From Branchiostoma floridae (taxonomy: Eukaryota > Chordata > Leptocardii > Amphioxiformes > Branchiostomatidae): a DNA stretch of 34,391 nucleotides. A program made the translations under genes and the position numbers. Positions 1 through 8,676 of this stretch are shown here, one piece after another (position 1 is the first letter of the stretch; every line of letters starts with the position of its first letter). The stretch spans positions 22,487,306 to 22,521,696 of the forward strand of contig NC_049981.1 in assembly GCF_000003815.2 (NCBI RefSeq). The letters are read 5' to 3'. The notes under the pieces are model-generated. The model did no database searches and had not been told where the DNA came from. It was given only the letters and a program-made list of their open reading frames with translations.

Positions 1-59
1 AAACCGAGGTCAAAGCCCAGCAAGACGGCAGTGCTGTAGAATAAGGGAACTACTACTAG

Positions 60-487
60 AGGGCCCTAAATAGATTTTCAGTAACATAATAAGGAAGTTA
101 TTTGCAAGGGCTAATTGCAAGTACATGTACATGGTATAAACATAGTAGATATACAAGTGACAATGGACAGTTATGAACAATATTCTACTGTAATACTAGT
201 GTTATTATGTTAACAGGTTGGGTTTGACTTCTTTTTTGGAAACAGAGGGAGACGAAAAGCGCCACCTTTTCTAGAATTTGTGGGTTCTGCGATTTCAAGA
301 TAAAAGTGGCTTTCTGTTCGTCTGTAAATGTGGGGAAGTTCGGATAAGTCTTTGTGGCTTCTCTAGACAGGGTGATTCTTTCGGTTTTGTTGAATGAACA
401 TAAAACGGCGACATTAAAGTGCCGTCCAGAGCATGCTGTGGGTAGTGAAGACCGCCGGCACAAGTACCCAATCTTGTGTAATCCCAA
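60..487 (-). pseudogene. 5'-truncated LINE remnant, C-terminal ORF end plus 3' UTR
   Basis: On the minus strand an open stretch from 487 to 185 ends in a segment (CSFNKTER, then YPNFPTFTDEQKATFIL) that resembles the tail of LINE reverse-transcriptase polyproteins, downstream of the RT domain. The part before it does not align well by eye and may be frameshifted. The following 3' UTR (about 180 down to 100) matches, in opposite orientation, bases 27520-27622, sharing the cadence tgtccattgtcact, tatatctagtatgttta and gtacttgcaa. The same family also occurs at 29282-29610. No RT or endonuclease domain is present, so this is a dead 5' truncation. The clade is not determined; a CR1/L2-like or related element is plausible. 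Confidence 0.55.
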
Positions 488-1289
488 TTCTCTTATGGGT
501 CGTTTTTGGGGTCTTTTAGGAACTTAAAAGTTCGATCATTTAGCCAGAGAAATGCTCGTAGACTACCGGTAATGAGGGATGTTTATTGCGTTTATCGAAC
601 ACCAGGCCAAAAACGGCTACTTTTTATTTCCTGTCCCCGAAGACCGCTCAACTCTTCTAGTATACTCTTCAGGCTAGGATTGGAGGATTTCTGTTTTGAT
701 GTAGCTTTAGATGGGCAAGGTTTCTGTCATGCTCGGGGTTCTATTTCAGGCGAGGTTTCTATCGCACGGGAATCCAAAGGTCACGGTCAAACAGTCGGCA
801 ACTAGAGCGCTGGCTGACATCAAGAAACAGTACAAAAACAGAAAGCCCAATAAAAACGACTAAAACACGTAAATTAAGAGAGCCGGAGCCTAACCTCTGC
901 TAGCTTGGAGGGTACCAAATGTCCTCTCTTGCACGTAAGTACGTTGCCCGGGTGTCCTCGACCTTTTCCCATCAGTTAGCATGCTCAAAGCCCTCACTCG
1001 TTGCGCCGGAGAGCCATTTCGACTTGATTTTCCACTCATTTCCTCTTCGGTGCCTCCAATCGCGTGACGACCACCTTGCCATCTGACCACGCTCCGCGAT
1101 AGTTTCATTACCGGGTGCTCTCGCTATCTTCAGGCAGTGGGCCTCGTTCATACCAAGCTTATAGTAGTAACGTTACCCTTTCATGCACGTGGGCGTGACT
1201 GCTGTTCGCTGCTTGACGCACCATTACGCTGCCATGTTTAAGAAACGCTTGATGGACATGCGGTTCAATCAGAACACTGTTTGTGGGGT
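488..1289. other. No recognisable gene
   Basis: Short open frames exist on both strands (506-805 on +, 890-1108 on -) but none shows a known domain, splice context or codon bias. 880-1110 is somewhat richer in CpG than its surroundings and is not obviously repeated in the window, so an unrecognised exon or promoter cannot be excluded. Confidence 0.4.
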
Positions 1290-1540
1290 CGGGCGTAGCG
1301 TAACTGGTAGAGCGTTCAGCTCGGAATCTAGAGGTCCTGAGTTCGATCCCCGCCGTGCCCCCCGACGTTGTGCCCTTGGGAAAGGCACTTTACACGACCC
1401 AGGTGTAAAAATGGGTACCTGACTTCGGTCGAGGAGGTAAAAAAAAACTACCTGTGTATGTGGCACTGTTATATAAGTTACAAAAACTTGAGTGCAGTGC
1501 CACATTGTCCTTGTCTGTCCAAAAGAAAAAAAAAAAAAAA
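1290..1540 (+). mobile_element. tRNA-derived SINE, copy 1
   Basis: The head (about 1291-1362) has RNA polymerase III promoter elements: an A-box-like TAGCGTAACTGG and a B-box-like GAGTTCGATCC, in a tRNA-like layout. The body follows with aaaggcactttacacgac and aggtgtaaaaatgggtacct, both also found in the copies at 2435-2660 (+) and 14400-14783 (-). The 3' end runs into an A-rich tail (1524-1541), as expected of a reverse-transcribed element. The tRNA fold is imperfect and the body is not part of any tRNA, so this is a SINE and not a tRNA gene. The SINE superfamily of the body is not assigned. Confidence 0.75.
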
Positions 1541-1557
1541 ATCAGAATACTAGTAAT

Positions 1558-1612
1558 GCTTATTCTCCAAGCAGATGTTGAGTCGCGGAGATATAGTAGT
1601 AGTCGGGAAATT
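1558..1612 (+). repeat. Dispersed repeat shared with 22395-22470 (inverted)
   Basis: A block containing caagcagatgttgagtcgcg, gagatatagtagtagtcggg and tttaccg recurs in reverse complement at 22395-22470 with a few substitutions. It directly follows the A-rich tail of the SINE at 1290-1540. The element type is unknown. Confidence 0.6.
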
Positions 1613-1716
1613 TACCGTAGTAATAGTGCGGCAGAGAGAGGAGCACACCGGTGAATATGATATAAAAGACAACAAAACACACAGAACGTAAAGAAAATAG
1701 TTAGGAGCATAATCTG

Positions 1717-1793
1717 TATATATATATATATATCTTGATAAACACTAACAAATATATATATATATATATATATATCTTGATAAACACTAACAA
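1717..1793. repeat. AT microsatellite with duplicated flank
   Basis: A (TA)n run followed by tcttgataaacactaacaaa occurs twice back to back, with the TA run longer in the second copy. This is a small tandem duplication in which the microsatellite has since changed length. Confidence 0.8.
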
Positions 1794-2299
1794 AACAGGG
1801 TTACAATGGGGTACTTAGTGAAGAGAACTGAGTGAAGTTTCTAATCATGGAAACTCATCATTTGAAATCAAACGAGCGTAAAGCCAGGAAAACATTGTTC
1901 TGAGGCGAATGCTTTGATGCGAGAGTGCAAAAAGTTTGACCTTTTTTCGATTGGATATCTTCGCAGCTTGCGATACCGACTGAAATGGGCAATAATAGAT
2001 GACACTGGAAAAAACAAGAAAATCTTTAACAAATATCGGAAAACTTTTCAATCCTTATTAGATTACAAGAATCAATACGAAAGTTAGTCCTTGCTGAATT
2101 GCTGTATCACATTGCCCTACGGCCTACACTTAAGCGACATTTCCATGTTTGTGGAAGTGGCCTCTAACAAGCTGTTAGGCCACAGCAAGTAAATTTTATG
2201 GATGACATCCTATGCAGGATGCAAAATTATTGAGATAGGGCGAAAAAAACAAGATGGGTAAAAAACAACAAGATGGCTAGATAAAATAGACACCACAAC
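1794..2299. other. No recognisable gene
   Basis: No supported coding region. 2160-2230 carries a sequence (ggccacagcaagtaaatttt, then atggatgacatcct) whose last part recurs near 5430 and 5655, suggesting another old dispersed repeat. Confidence 0.4.
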
Positions 2300-2332
2300 C
2301 TCACAGGTTCCATCAACGTTGGAACCTGTGAG
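2300..2332. repeat. Perfect hairpin
   Basis: Arms CTCACAGGTTCCA (2300-2312) and TGGAACCTGTGAG (2320-2332) are exact inverted repeats around a 7-nt loop. A strongly G-rich strip follows immediately. Confidence 0.85.
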
Positions 2333-2390
2333 TGGGTGGGGGTGTGGGGGGGTGTTGGTTAGGGGGGACGTGCATGGGTGGGGGGTATCT
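2333..2390 (+). repeat. G-rich strip, possible G-quadruplex
   Basis: Successive G runs (gggtgggggtgtggggggg, then gggggg and ggggggg) give more than four G tracts on the + strand within about 60 bases. Quadruplex formation is an inference from base composition. Confidence 0.6.
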
Positions 2391-2434
2391 CCCGTTGTGC
2401 CAATGTCAGTCTATATGACATGTCGACAAAGTTA

Positions 2435-2660
2435 GGGCAACATACAGCGATCCGTTGTGAGATCGTGCGGCACAACTGAAGGGCGTTTGGCCCAGAAGAC
2501 AGAGGTCCTGGGTTGAAAATCCTGTTATGCTACCGATCTTGTGCCATTGGGAAGCGGCACTTAACATGACTTTCCTTACTCCTCCCAGGTGTGATAATGG
2601 GTACCTAACTTCGGTTGGTGAAGTAAAGGGCGATGGGAGGAAGAGGGTTTGGCTCCGCCT
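2435..2660 (+). mobile_element. tRNA-derived SINE, copy 2 (decayed)
   Basis: The head retains agaggtcctgggttgaaaat (damaged B box) and the body retains cttgtgccattgggaagcgg, aggtgtgataatgggtacct and acttcggttggtgaagtaaa, all matching copy 1 at 1290-1540. Sequence beyond about 2660 is not alignable by eye to the other copies. Confidence 0.7.
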
Positions 2661-3174
2661 CACAGAAGGTAACAATCTACTGTCCCTTAAAAAGGCCTTG
2701 GGACTACCTTTACCTACCGTTTTGCTACCAGCGACCCAGTGAACATTGAGTGTATTCGCAGTTGTAGATCTGTCAATCTCTCTTAGGATTAGGTCTCATT
2801 TCCAAATCGGGTCCCGCGGCCGGGATGTTTATGGAAACGAAAAATAAAAGTCTTTATCACGGAATAAACACAATTTATGTTTTTGATAATCTTCTTAAAG
2901 TTCTGTGTCTTTCGTTGCCCCGGGTTGGGAATTGGGACCTAAGCCTTAGGTCTCCTCCTGCGTCTTCGTCTCACCTGTACCTATTTATGATTGTAATACA
3001 ATATCAATGATTTAGGCTAGCTCTTATTGTTCTGGAAATTAGGATGCCAATTTCATTCTATATTCATAATCTGCATATGTACTCTGTTTGATACTTGTTT
3101 TAGTAATTAGGATGATGAACAGCCTCATTACCCACACTTTGGGTACTTACTGACTGCAAAATACACCCGATATT
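2661..3174. other. No recognisable gene
   Basis: AT-rich sequence with only short, unsupported open frames. No repeat match within the window was noticed. Confidence 0.4.
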
Positions 3175-3581
3175 ATTATTACCTCCATGAAATGTAATGG
3201 AATGGAGGTTATATTTTACCCTGTGTTTGTGTGTCTGTCTGTGTGTGTGTGTGTGTGTAAACAAGATAACTCAAGAACGGTTGGATGGATTGGTTTTATA
3301 CTTGGTGTGTTGGTAGGGTGTGGTGAAAGCTGGAAATGATTAGATTTTGGGCCCACTAGTGGCTCCCCTTGGTACTGCAGCGCAACTTCCGGTTTTGCTA
3401 TTTTGGTGTTCTGAACATGCTATGGTCACGATTTTTGAGTATTAGATAGCTCTTGTGCTCAGGAAGAAGTGACTTAAGTTTGGGCCCCCTAGCGTCTAGT
3501 TTTGGGATAGCAGGGGCGTTTTTGTCAAAAACTTCTGAAGAGGATAACTCAAGAAGGGAACAACGGATTTCATGATTTTTG
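3175..3581 (+). repeat. Hairpin-headed dispersed repeat, broken by an assembly gap
   Basis: It starts with a hairpin (ACCTCCAT 3181-3188, ATGGAGGT 3202-3209), then tatattttaccc, a (TG)n run (3223-3260) and aacaagataactcaagaacg. The phrase gataactcaagaa recurs at about 3543, so the element has internal repetition. I recall this style of repeat as abundant in lancelet DNA. A structurally similar element begins at 11936. The gap at 3582 hides its right end. Confidence 0.6.
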
Positions 3582-3893
3582 NNNNNNNNNNNNNNNNNNN
3601 NNNNNNNNNNNNNNNNNNNNNNNNNNNNNNNNNNNNNNNNNNNNNNNNNNNNNNNNNNNNNNNNNNNNNNNNNNNNNNNNNNNNNNNNNNNNNNNNNNNN
3701 NNNNNNNNNNNNNNNNNNNNNNNNNNNNNNNNNNNNNNNNNNNNNNNNNNNNNNNNNNNNNNNNNNNNNNNNNNNNNNNNNNNNNNNNNNNNNNNNNNNN
3801 NNNNNNNNNNNNNNNNNNNNNNNNNNNNNNNNNNNNNNNNNNNNNNNNNNNNNNNNNNNNNNNNNNNNNNNNNNNNNNNNNNNNNNNNNNNNN
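3582..3893. other. Assembly gap (312 N)
   Basis: Run of N. Open frames crossing it are meaningless. Confidence 1.
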
Positions 3894-4445
3894 AGGCAAA
3901 GATGTTCATAATGATATACATGTTATGCAAGTGAGGACTTAATTTGCATAATTAATGAGGAAATTGTATAATTCCATTGTTCGCAATAACTGGACTTCAA
4001 TAAATGTAACACATGTTAATTATGATAGGTGGAATATAAGCAGATACCAAATATGGTAATGAGGAACTTATTTGCATAATTTATGTAATAATTGCAAAAC
4101 CGCTTTATGATTAATAATGGGAATTTTATAATTGTGACATGTGTACGTTTGTCAATGATGAACAACACAATGCATAAATTATGTTAATGTCTTAGTCAAT
4201 TGCATGAAATTTACGAAAGCTCTAAATTTTCATGGAGGTATGAGATCGCCGAACTCTAGTTATTATTATAAGTTTGTTTCTTCTTTTTTTGCCATACATT
4301 GTACCGTGTACGATCGTTGCGCAATAAACTTCTTCTTTATGACACGGAGCTATCTAACAGCCAACTCAAACGCACAATCCTACACACAATTACTGATGAG
4401 TTCACAGTAAGATATTTAAAAAACACGCACATATGTTTCACTGGT
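3894..4445. other. AT-rich spacer, no gene
   Basis: Repeated tgcataatt/aatgagg-type phrases (3940-4090) suggest decayed repeat continuing from the gap. Around 4300-4345 a gcaataaacttcttcttta string resembles the 3' end of the LINE at 27520-27622. Nothing coding is supported. Confidence 0.4.
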
Positions 4446-4447
4446 TA

Positions 4448-4674
4448 ACGCTAGTTCGCCTTTATCCATGGGGTAACCTATATCCGTTGTATTTGGAAAC
4501 AAGGTATTCACTTGGGACATCAAGCCAACGGACAAGGGTTAGAATTGCAGTACAGTGTGCAAAATGCTGCAGTTTGAAAACAGTATCCGTCGACTTGATA
4601 TCACAGGATAAAATAAGCTGCTGTTTTTAAAGACAACGGATATAGGCTACCCGTGGATAAAGGAGAACTAGCGT
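4448..4674. mobile_element. MITE with about 42-bp TIRs and TA target site
   Basis: The left end starts ACGCTAGTTCGCCTTTATCC and the right end is its near-perfect inverse (to ...GAACTAGCGT). The TIRs continue inward through the sequence before ATATCCGTTG. TA flanks both ends (4446-4447 and 4675-4676), as for Tc1/mariner-type or related DNA transposons. The 227-bp element has no coding capacity, so it is non-autonomous. Confidence 0.85.
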
Positions 4675-4676
4675 TA

Positions 4677-5140
4677 CATTTATCACCCCATTCACTACAG
4701 ATTCCACAACAACAGTCAACTATGATTAACCGCTTACCAGTGACGGACTAAAAGACGTTTCCTCCCTTTCCTTCCTGTTCACCTTTCGGGGATTGATTTT
4801 CTGAGGGATGTCCAGTATTTTGCGGCGCCTGCATGACCTGACCCGAGTAAATATTAAGATTAATTTGTTTCTGTGCTGACCGTTGTGAGGCTCACCATCG
4901 GTAAATACTCGATTCTTATTTGGTGTTCTTGAAATAAGGTGCATTTATCACGTCTGTAGTGATCAATAAATTTCACACGCGGCGCCGAAGAGCTTATATC
5001 AAGACCGCTGGGTGCCCTCCGAGGTCGCACTCTCGAGTTATACGACCAAATTTCCCATAAGCGCGTCCATACATCACCCGATATAACCTTTTCTTCAAGA
5101 CTTCTTCGGCGCTGCGCTGCGTTTTTCAGAGAATACATAT
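4677..5140. other. No recognisable gene
   Basis: The longest open frame (minus, 5138-4860, 92 codons) shows no family resemblance, and its frame is not continued by clear splice sites. Left unannotated. Confidence 0.4.
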
Positions 5141-5353
5141 ATACTGTAAATGAAATTAAGTTCGCGGGGATTTAATTTCACGGTAGCGGGAAAAATGACT
5201 TTTCGCGGTGGTTCTTAAGTTCGCGGTAGCGCCATGCACTGTAGTCTCTTATTGCCATGGAAAAATGTTCGCGGTGGTCTTAAGTTCGCGGTTTAGCTGC
5301 CACCGCGAAAACTGCTAACATTAAAACACTGCGAAAGTTTACATTTACAGTAT
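5141..5353. mobile_element. MITE with ATACTGTAAATG ends
   Basis: The left ATACTGTAAATG (5141-5152) and right CATTTACAGTAT (5342-5353) are exact inverted repeats. TA steps at both ends are compatible with a TA target duplication. The interior repeats ttcgcggtgg / aagttcgcgg several times. This is a well-populated type of MITE in lancelets, as far as I recall. It is non-coding. Confidence 0.8.
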
Positions 5354-5379
5354 ATTGGGGATCATATCGCGGAAGTAAA

Positions 5380-5680
5380 CCATTACAAACTGTTGCTAAT
5401 ATTTTTTGATTTCTTTTATAGATAGGCCATGTTATATGGATGCATCCTTTTTTAACTTAGAACTGATGCAAGCGTGCTAAAAGTTTACGATTGGTNNNNN
5501 NNNNNNNNNNNNNNNNNNNNNNNNNNNNNNNNNNNNNNNNNNNNNNNNNNNNNNNNNNNNNNNNNNNNNNNNNNNNNNNNNNNNNNNNNNNNNNNAAACT
5601 GTTGCAAGTATTTTTTCATATTTCTTTTAATAGATAAGACCATATTGATTTGGTTATATGGATGACATCCTCTTTTAATC
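5380..5680 (+). repeat. Direct repeats flanking an assembly gap
   Basis: 5386-5460 and 5596-5675 share aaactgttgc, a T-rich stretch, tttcttttatagata and ttatatggatg. The gap of exactly 100 N (5496-5595) lies between them, so a collapsed or misjoined repeat is possible. Confidence 0.65.
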
Positions 5681-5835
5681 TGTATCTGTATCTGTATCTA
5701 TATAGCCGGTATAACCGCCCTTCGGCGTAACACACCAGCTTCGCAGGCACGCGGCGCGGCAGCAGCTGGTTATATTACACTGGTCACACCTCAGGCAAAC
5801 CTCGGGCAAAAGCATTTGTTATGAGATCTAAGTGG
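5681..5835 (-). mobile_element. LINE 3' end with (CAGATA)n tail, copy 1
   Basis: Read on the minus strand it passes through agctggtgtgttacgccgaa and ends in a (CAGATA)n microsatellite tail (tctgta repeats at 5681-5702 on +). The same 3' end occurs at 6630-6690, 9825-9893 and 9886-10195, always on the minus strand. Only UTR sequence is present. Confidence 0.7.
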
Positions 5836-6187
5836 TCAGGAGGCTCGAACAAATGACTGAACACAAAGAGTATGGTTACCGAACAATAGATTCTTCATTT
5901 TTGCTGTTTCATATCTTCTTGTTTGACGTTGGAAATTATTTTCGCATTCTATAACATTGGTAGCCATTTTCTTGCAGCGTTCAGCATGCATTTGCCCATT
6001 TTGCAACTCCTTTGCACGATTTACACTAAGAACGAATATTAAGACGCTTGCTGATGCCATCCATGTACTAGTAATTGAGTTGATATGGCCTTATAATTAT
6101 ATAATAATATATAATTATATCTTATAAATATATTATTGTGCATATCTACAATGACTAGCCTAAGTACTGCTATAGATTTTGCGAGAA
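5836..6187. other. No recognisable gene; AT-rich stretch
   Basis: 6088-6136 is nearly pure A/T with nested tataattatata inverted repeats. The short minus-strand open frame at 5836-6060 has no recognisable domain. Confidence 0.4.
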
Positions 6188-6208
6188 TACACACACACAC
6201 ACACAGGG

Positions 6209-6239
<31 letters not shown>

Positions 6240-6292
6240 TACATACACATACGCACGCACGCAAACACACACATACATACACACGCACGCAC

Positions 6293-6341
<49 letters not shown>

Positions 6342-6354
6342 TACACACACACGT
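6188..6354. repeat. Compound (CA)n microsatellite
   Basis: Long CA tract interrupted by cacgcgcgcg, acatacata and acgcacgcac units. It contains an internal duplication of about 40-44 bp (cacacatacatacacacgca twice, near 6230 and 6270). The long open frames over it (poly His-Thr, Val-Cys) are artefacts of the dinucleotide repeat. Confidence 0.95.
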
Positions 6355-6629
6355 GGCAGTCGAACAGACGTAGACGTATGCACAACGCATCCTGGCGACG
6401 CACCAAATATCTGCAGTGTGCTTAATTCCCGGTATAAGATCAGAGAATCATTAAAACAACCAAACAAATGAGAACAGAAAGAGGATGGGGTCGTATTTGA
6501 GTAGGAGATTCCCGTTCTGTGGTCACCTGTACAGATTGAGATAAGTTTTACATACATCCGGCACTATGCATATTATTTGCATATGAGTCTTTTTGTTGGC
6601 CAGAGTTGGACTTGAAAGCACAGTCGCAT
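6355..6629. other. No recognisable gene
   Basis: Unique-looking spacer between the microsatellite and a LINE tail. Confidence 0.4.
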
Positions 6630-6692
6630 ATCTGTATCTATATAGCCGCTCTTTGGTGTAACACACCAGCTTAACCCTTCTCGACAGCGGGG
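6630..6692 (-). mobile_element. LINE 3' end with (CAGATA)n tail, copy 2
   Basis: tctgtatctatatagccg and ggtgtaacacaccagctt match the copies at 5681 and 9886. Severely 5'-truncated. Confidence 0.65.
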
Positions 6693-6796
6693 TAAAAAGC
6701 ATGTAGAGTCAAATATATAACCGGTTAATTCAAATGCACTATGGGAGACTAAAAGGTTTGATCCACTTACACATGGACGGATCCCTACTCTCATTA

Positions 6797-6935
6797 AATG
6801 AATGAATGAAGACCTTTATTGTACATTTTTGCCCAACCGAGCTAATTACAGGTCACACCAGGGACATAACATACATAATAGTATCATGGACCTAGTCTAA
6901 CATAGAAGTTCGGCTTCTTCTTGCTTCTTGGTAAT
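6797..6935 (-). mobile_element. LINE 3' end with (TTCA)-type tail
   Basis: On the minus strand it runs gaagaagccgaacttc ... tgtacaataaaggtct and ends in an attcattcattt tail. The same end is seen at 27100-27222 (+) and 30462-30600 (-), where part of the ORF is also present. This copy keeps only the last codons and the UTR. Confidence 0.75.
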
Positions 6936-7407
6936 GTGAAAAAGGAGGACTGTATTGGTTTAGCAACAGTTGTTTTGTCAAAGCGCTTATTGACAAGTGA
7001 GCCATCCCTGAACAGAGACGGTGGGCGCCATAGACTTCCTGCAACCTATGATCCACTGCTTCCATTTGCATAACGTGGCGTCACGACAGCAATGGATTGT
7101 TTATTCCTTGACAAAGACTGGTGTTGTTCAGTTGAAAATCCGAGAGTCCGATTTTTGTGTTGGATATTACAGTTAAACTTGTTCAATGATAAGTGTGGTG
7201 GGTTTTTAACTTAACGTATTTGGTCGAGAAGTGACTCTCTTCCAACAAGGGACCTCCAGCTGTACCCTCCACCCGAGAGGACGCCCATAACCGAAGTGTC
7301 GTACTCATTTTTACCTTTAGATTCTAAGTCTTCAACCCTTGAAGGCCACTATGCCAACATTTGTCTGACGAGTTGTTCGGTAGCACCAGTGACATTTCAA
7401 AGGAGTC
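6936..7407. other. No recognisable gene
   Basis: No coding signal or internal match was found. Confidence 0.4.
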
Positions 7408-7656
7408 CTTGGTATCCCTTAGCCTGGGTACCATCCGTATTCTACCGGGGCTCCTTACACTCGCTACCCCTAAAAACCTCTGATTTTGGAAGTAAACCAA
7501 TGGCATTCTGCATATCCTGTCAGTAGTGCAAAGAGTTCTGTTATGCACTACTGACAGGATATACAGAATGCCATTGGTTTACTTGTATTTTTTAGGGGCA
7601 GCGAGTGTAAGGAGCCCCGGTAGAATAGGGATGGTACCCAGGCTAGGTATCCCTGC
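7408..7656. repeat. Long fold-back, arms of about 115 bp
   Basis: The left arm ends ...tcctgtcagtagtgca at 7530 and the right arm restarts with its inverse tgcactactgacagga at 7544, leaving a 13-nt loop. Both arms share ggtaccat, attctaccggggctccttac and gtaaaccaatggcattctg. The main asymmetry is a short block near the middle of the arms (cctctgattttgga on the left against tacaa on the right). It could be a fold-back MITE or an inverted duplication of a dispersed repeat. Confidence 0.85.
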
Positions 7657-7777
7657 CCCCGGCGTGCTAAGCGGCTCTACCGGTTGTACAGATTGGCAAG
7701 TAGACAACTCACTTTACCTGTGATTTATATGCATAGCCACGAATTTACATGTAATTTAATAATTCCTTGCTCGACAG

Positions 7778-7844
7778 TGCGAACCTGGGGTATCCAGCAG
7801 CTCATGGTTTGTTGGCTACCAGAAGTGCCACAAGTTTGACAAAG
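7778..7844 (+). other. Candidate small exon
   Basis: A 67-nt segment is bounded by cgacag on the left and AAAG|GTAAGG, a strong donor, on the right. One frame reads CEPGVSSSSWFVGYQKCHKF then DK, without stops. It lies 833 bp upstream of the NAT start codon. Joined to the acceptor at 8653, that frame would stop before the NAT ATG, so as part of NAT it would be 5' UTR. It could also be a stray exon of another gene or chance. Confidence 0.25.
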
Positions 7845-8653
7845 GTAAGGGTGTTCGCTCATAAGCTTTTTATTTAGAGTGGAAGGCAGACTAGACGAAG
7901 AATGTATTTGTTTTGTTTGCTAGCATATCATTGCATACTAGCATCTAACAAACCGTCTCCATGCGTTAAACAGTGCCTGGAACCCACTTTCTGTGACCCA
8001 CAACCCGCATACGTGCAATTTGTCCGTACGTTTTTTTTTTGAGGCCACGTCCGCCATGTATTTCTGAAAACGTTCAGGTTGCACACTCAGGGCAGGCGTG
8101 TCGCCCGTACTGTCACGTACGGGGGTCGAATCCGCAGTTTTGCCTGCACGTTAAGTTCTACGGCGTGTCTGCGTGCTCCAAAATCCGTCGGATTCCGGAC
8201 GAGTTCGTAAGGAGGCGGTACTTACCACTTACGGATCCCAAAAGATTGCCCACGTTTGGCACGTAGACAGCATGTACGGCGGATTGTGCCCTTAGCTTTA
8301 GGACTCAACCGATGCGTACAAACAGACAATACCAACGAACAAGCGATACTTACAGACAGAGATCTTCAAAAACGATACCTACAAATAAACAACACCTACT
8401 CTACAGACAAACGATACTATAAACAAACAAGATCTGTCTACCACTCAAAAATCATTGCCGCAGTATGTCCAGAACTGGAGATATCAAACCAGGAAGTCCC
8501 ACTGCAGTACCGTAACAGGCCGCTAGGGCGTTCTCGAGCTATGCAGGCGTTCTCGAGCTATGCTGATCTTCTACAATACATACACACGCTACCGAAAATA
8601 TAACCTTCTTGGCGAAGTTTACTGTTTGTAATATTGCATACGTCTTTCCCCAG
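7845..8653. other. Upstream region of NAT, no supported gene
   Basis: Contains an open frame at 8256-8603 rich in Gln, Tyr and Thr from acaaacgata-type repetitive sequence; I do not consider it coding. 8527-8564 is an exact 19-bp tandem duplication (ggcgttctcgagctatgca), apart from its last base. No TATA box or initiator is convincing. Confidence 0.4.
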
Positions 8654-8676
8654 ACAGAATACATTGACACCGAGGC

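Noticed and set aside
506-805. 99-codon + strand protein
   Set aside because: Composition is unremarkable, no family was recognised, and it lies next to a LINE remnant.
1290-1362. tRNA gene
   Set aside because: A and B boxes are present but the cloverleaf pairs poorly, and the tRNA-like head is fused to a body shared with two other copies, one antisense at 14783. This fits a SINE.
3496-3934. Open frames of 109-144 codons across 3582-3893
   Set aside because: They consist almost entirely of unknown residues from an assembly gap. The same applies to frames over the gaps at 5496, 12172, 28261 and 31799.
6039-6557. Long Cys/Val-rich and His/Thr-rich frames
   Set aside because: They are translations of the CA/TG microsatellite; dinucleotide repeats are stop-free in most frames.
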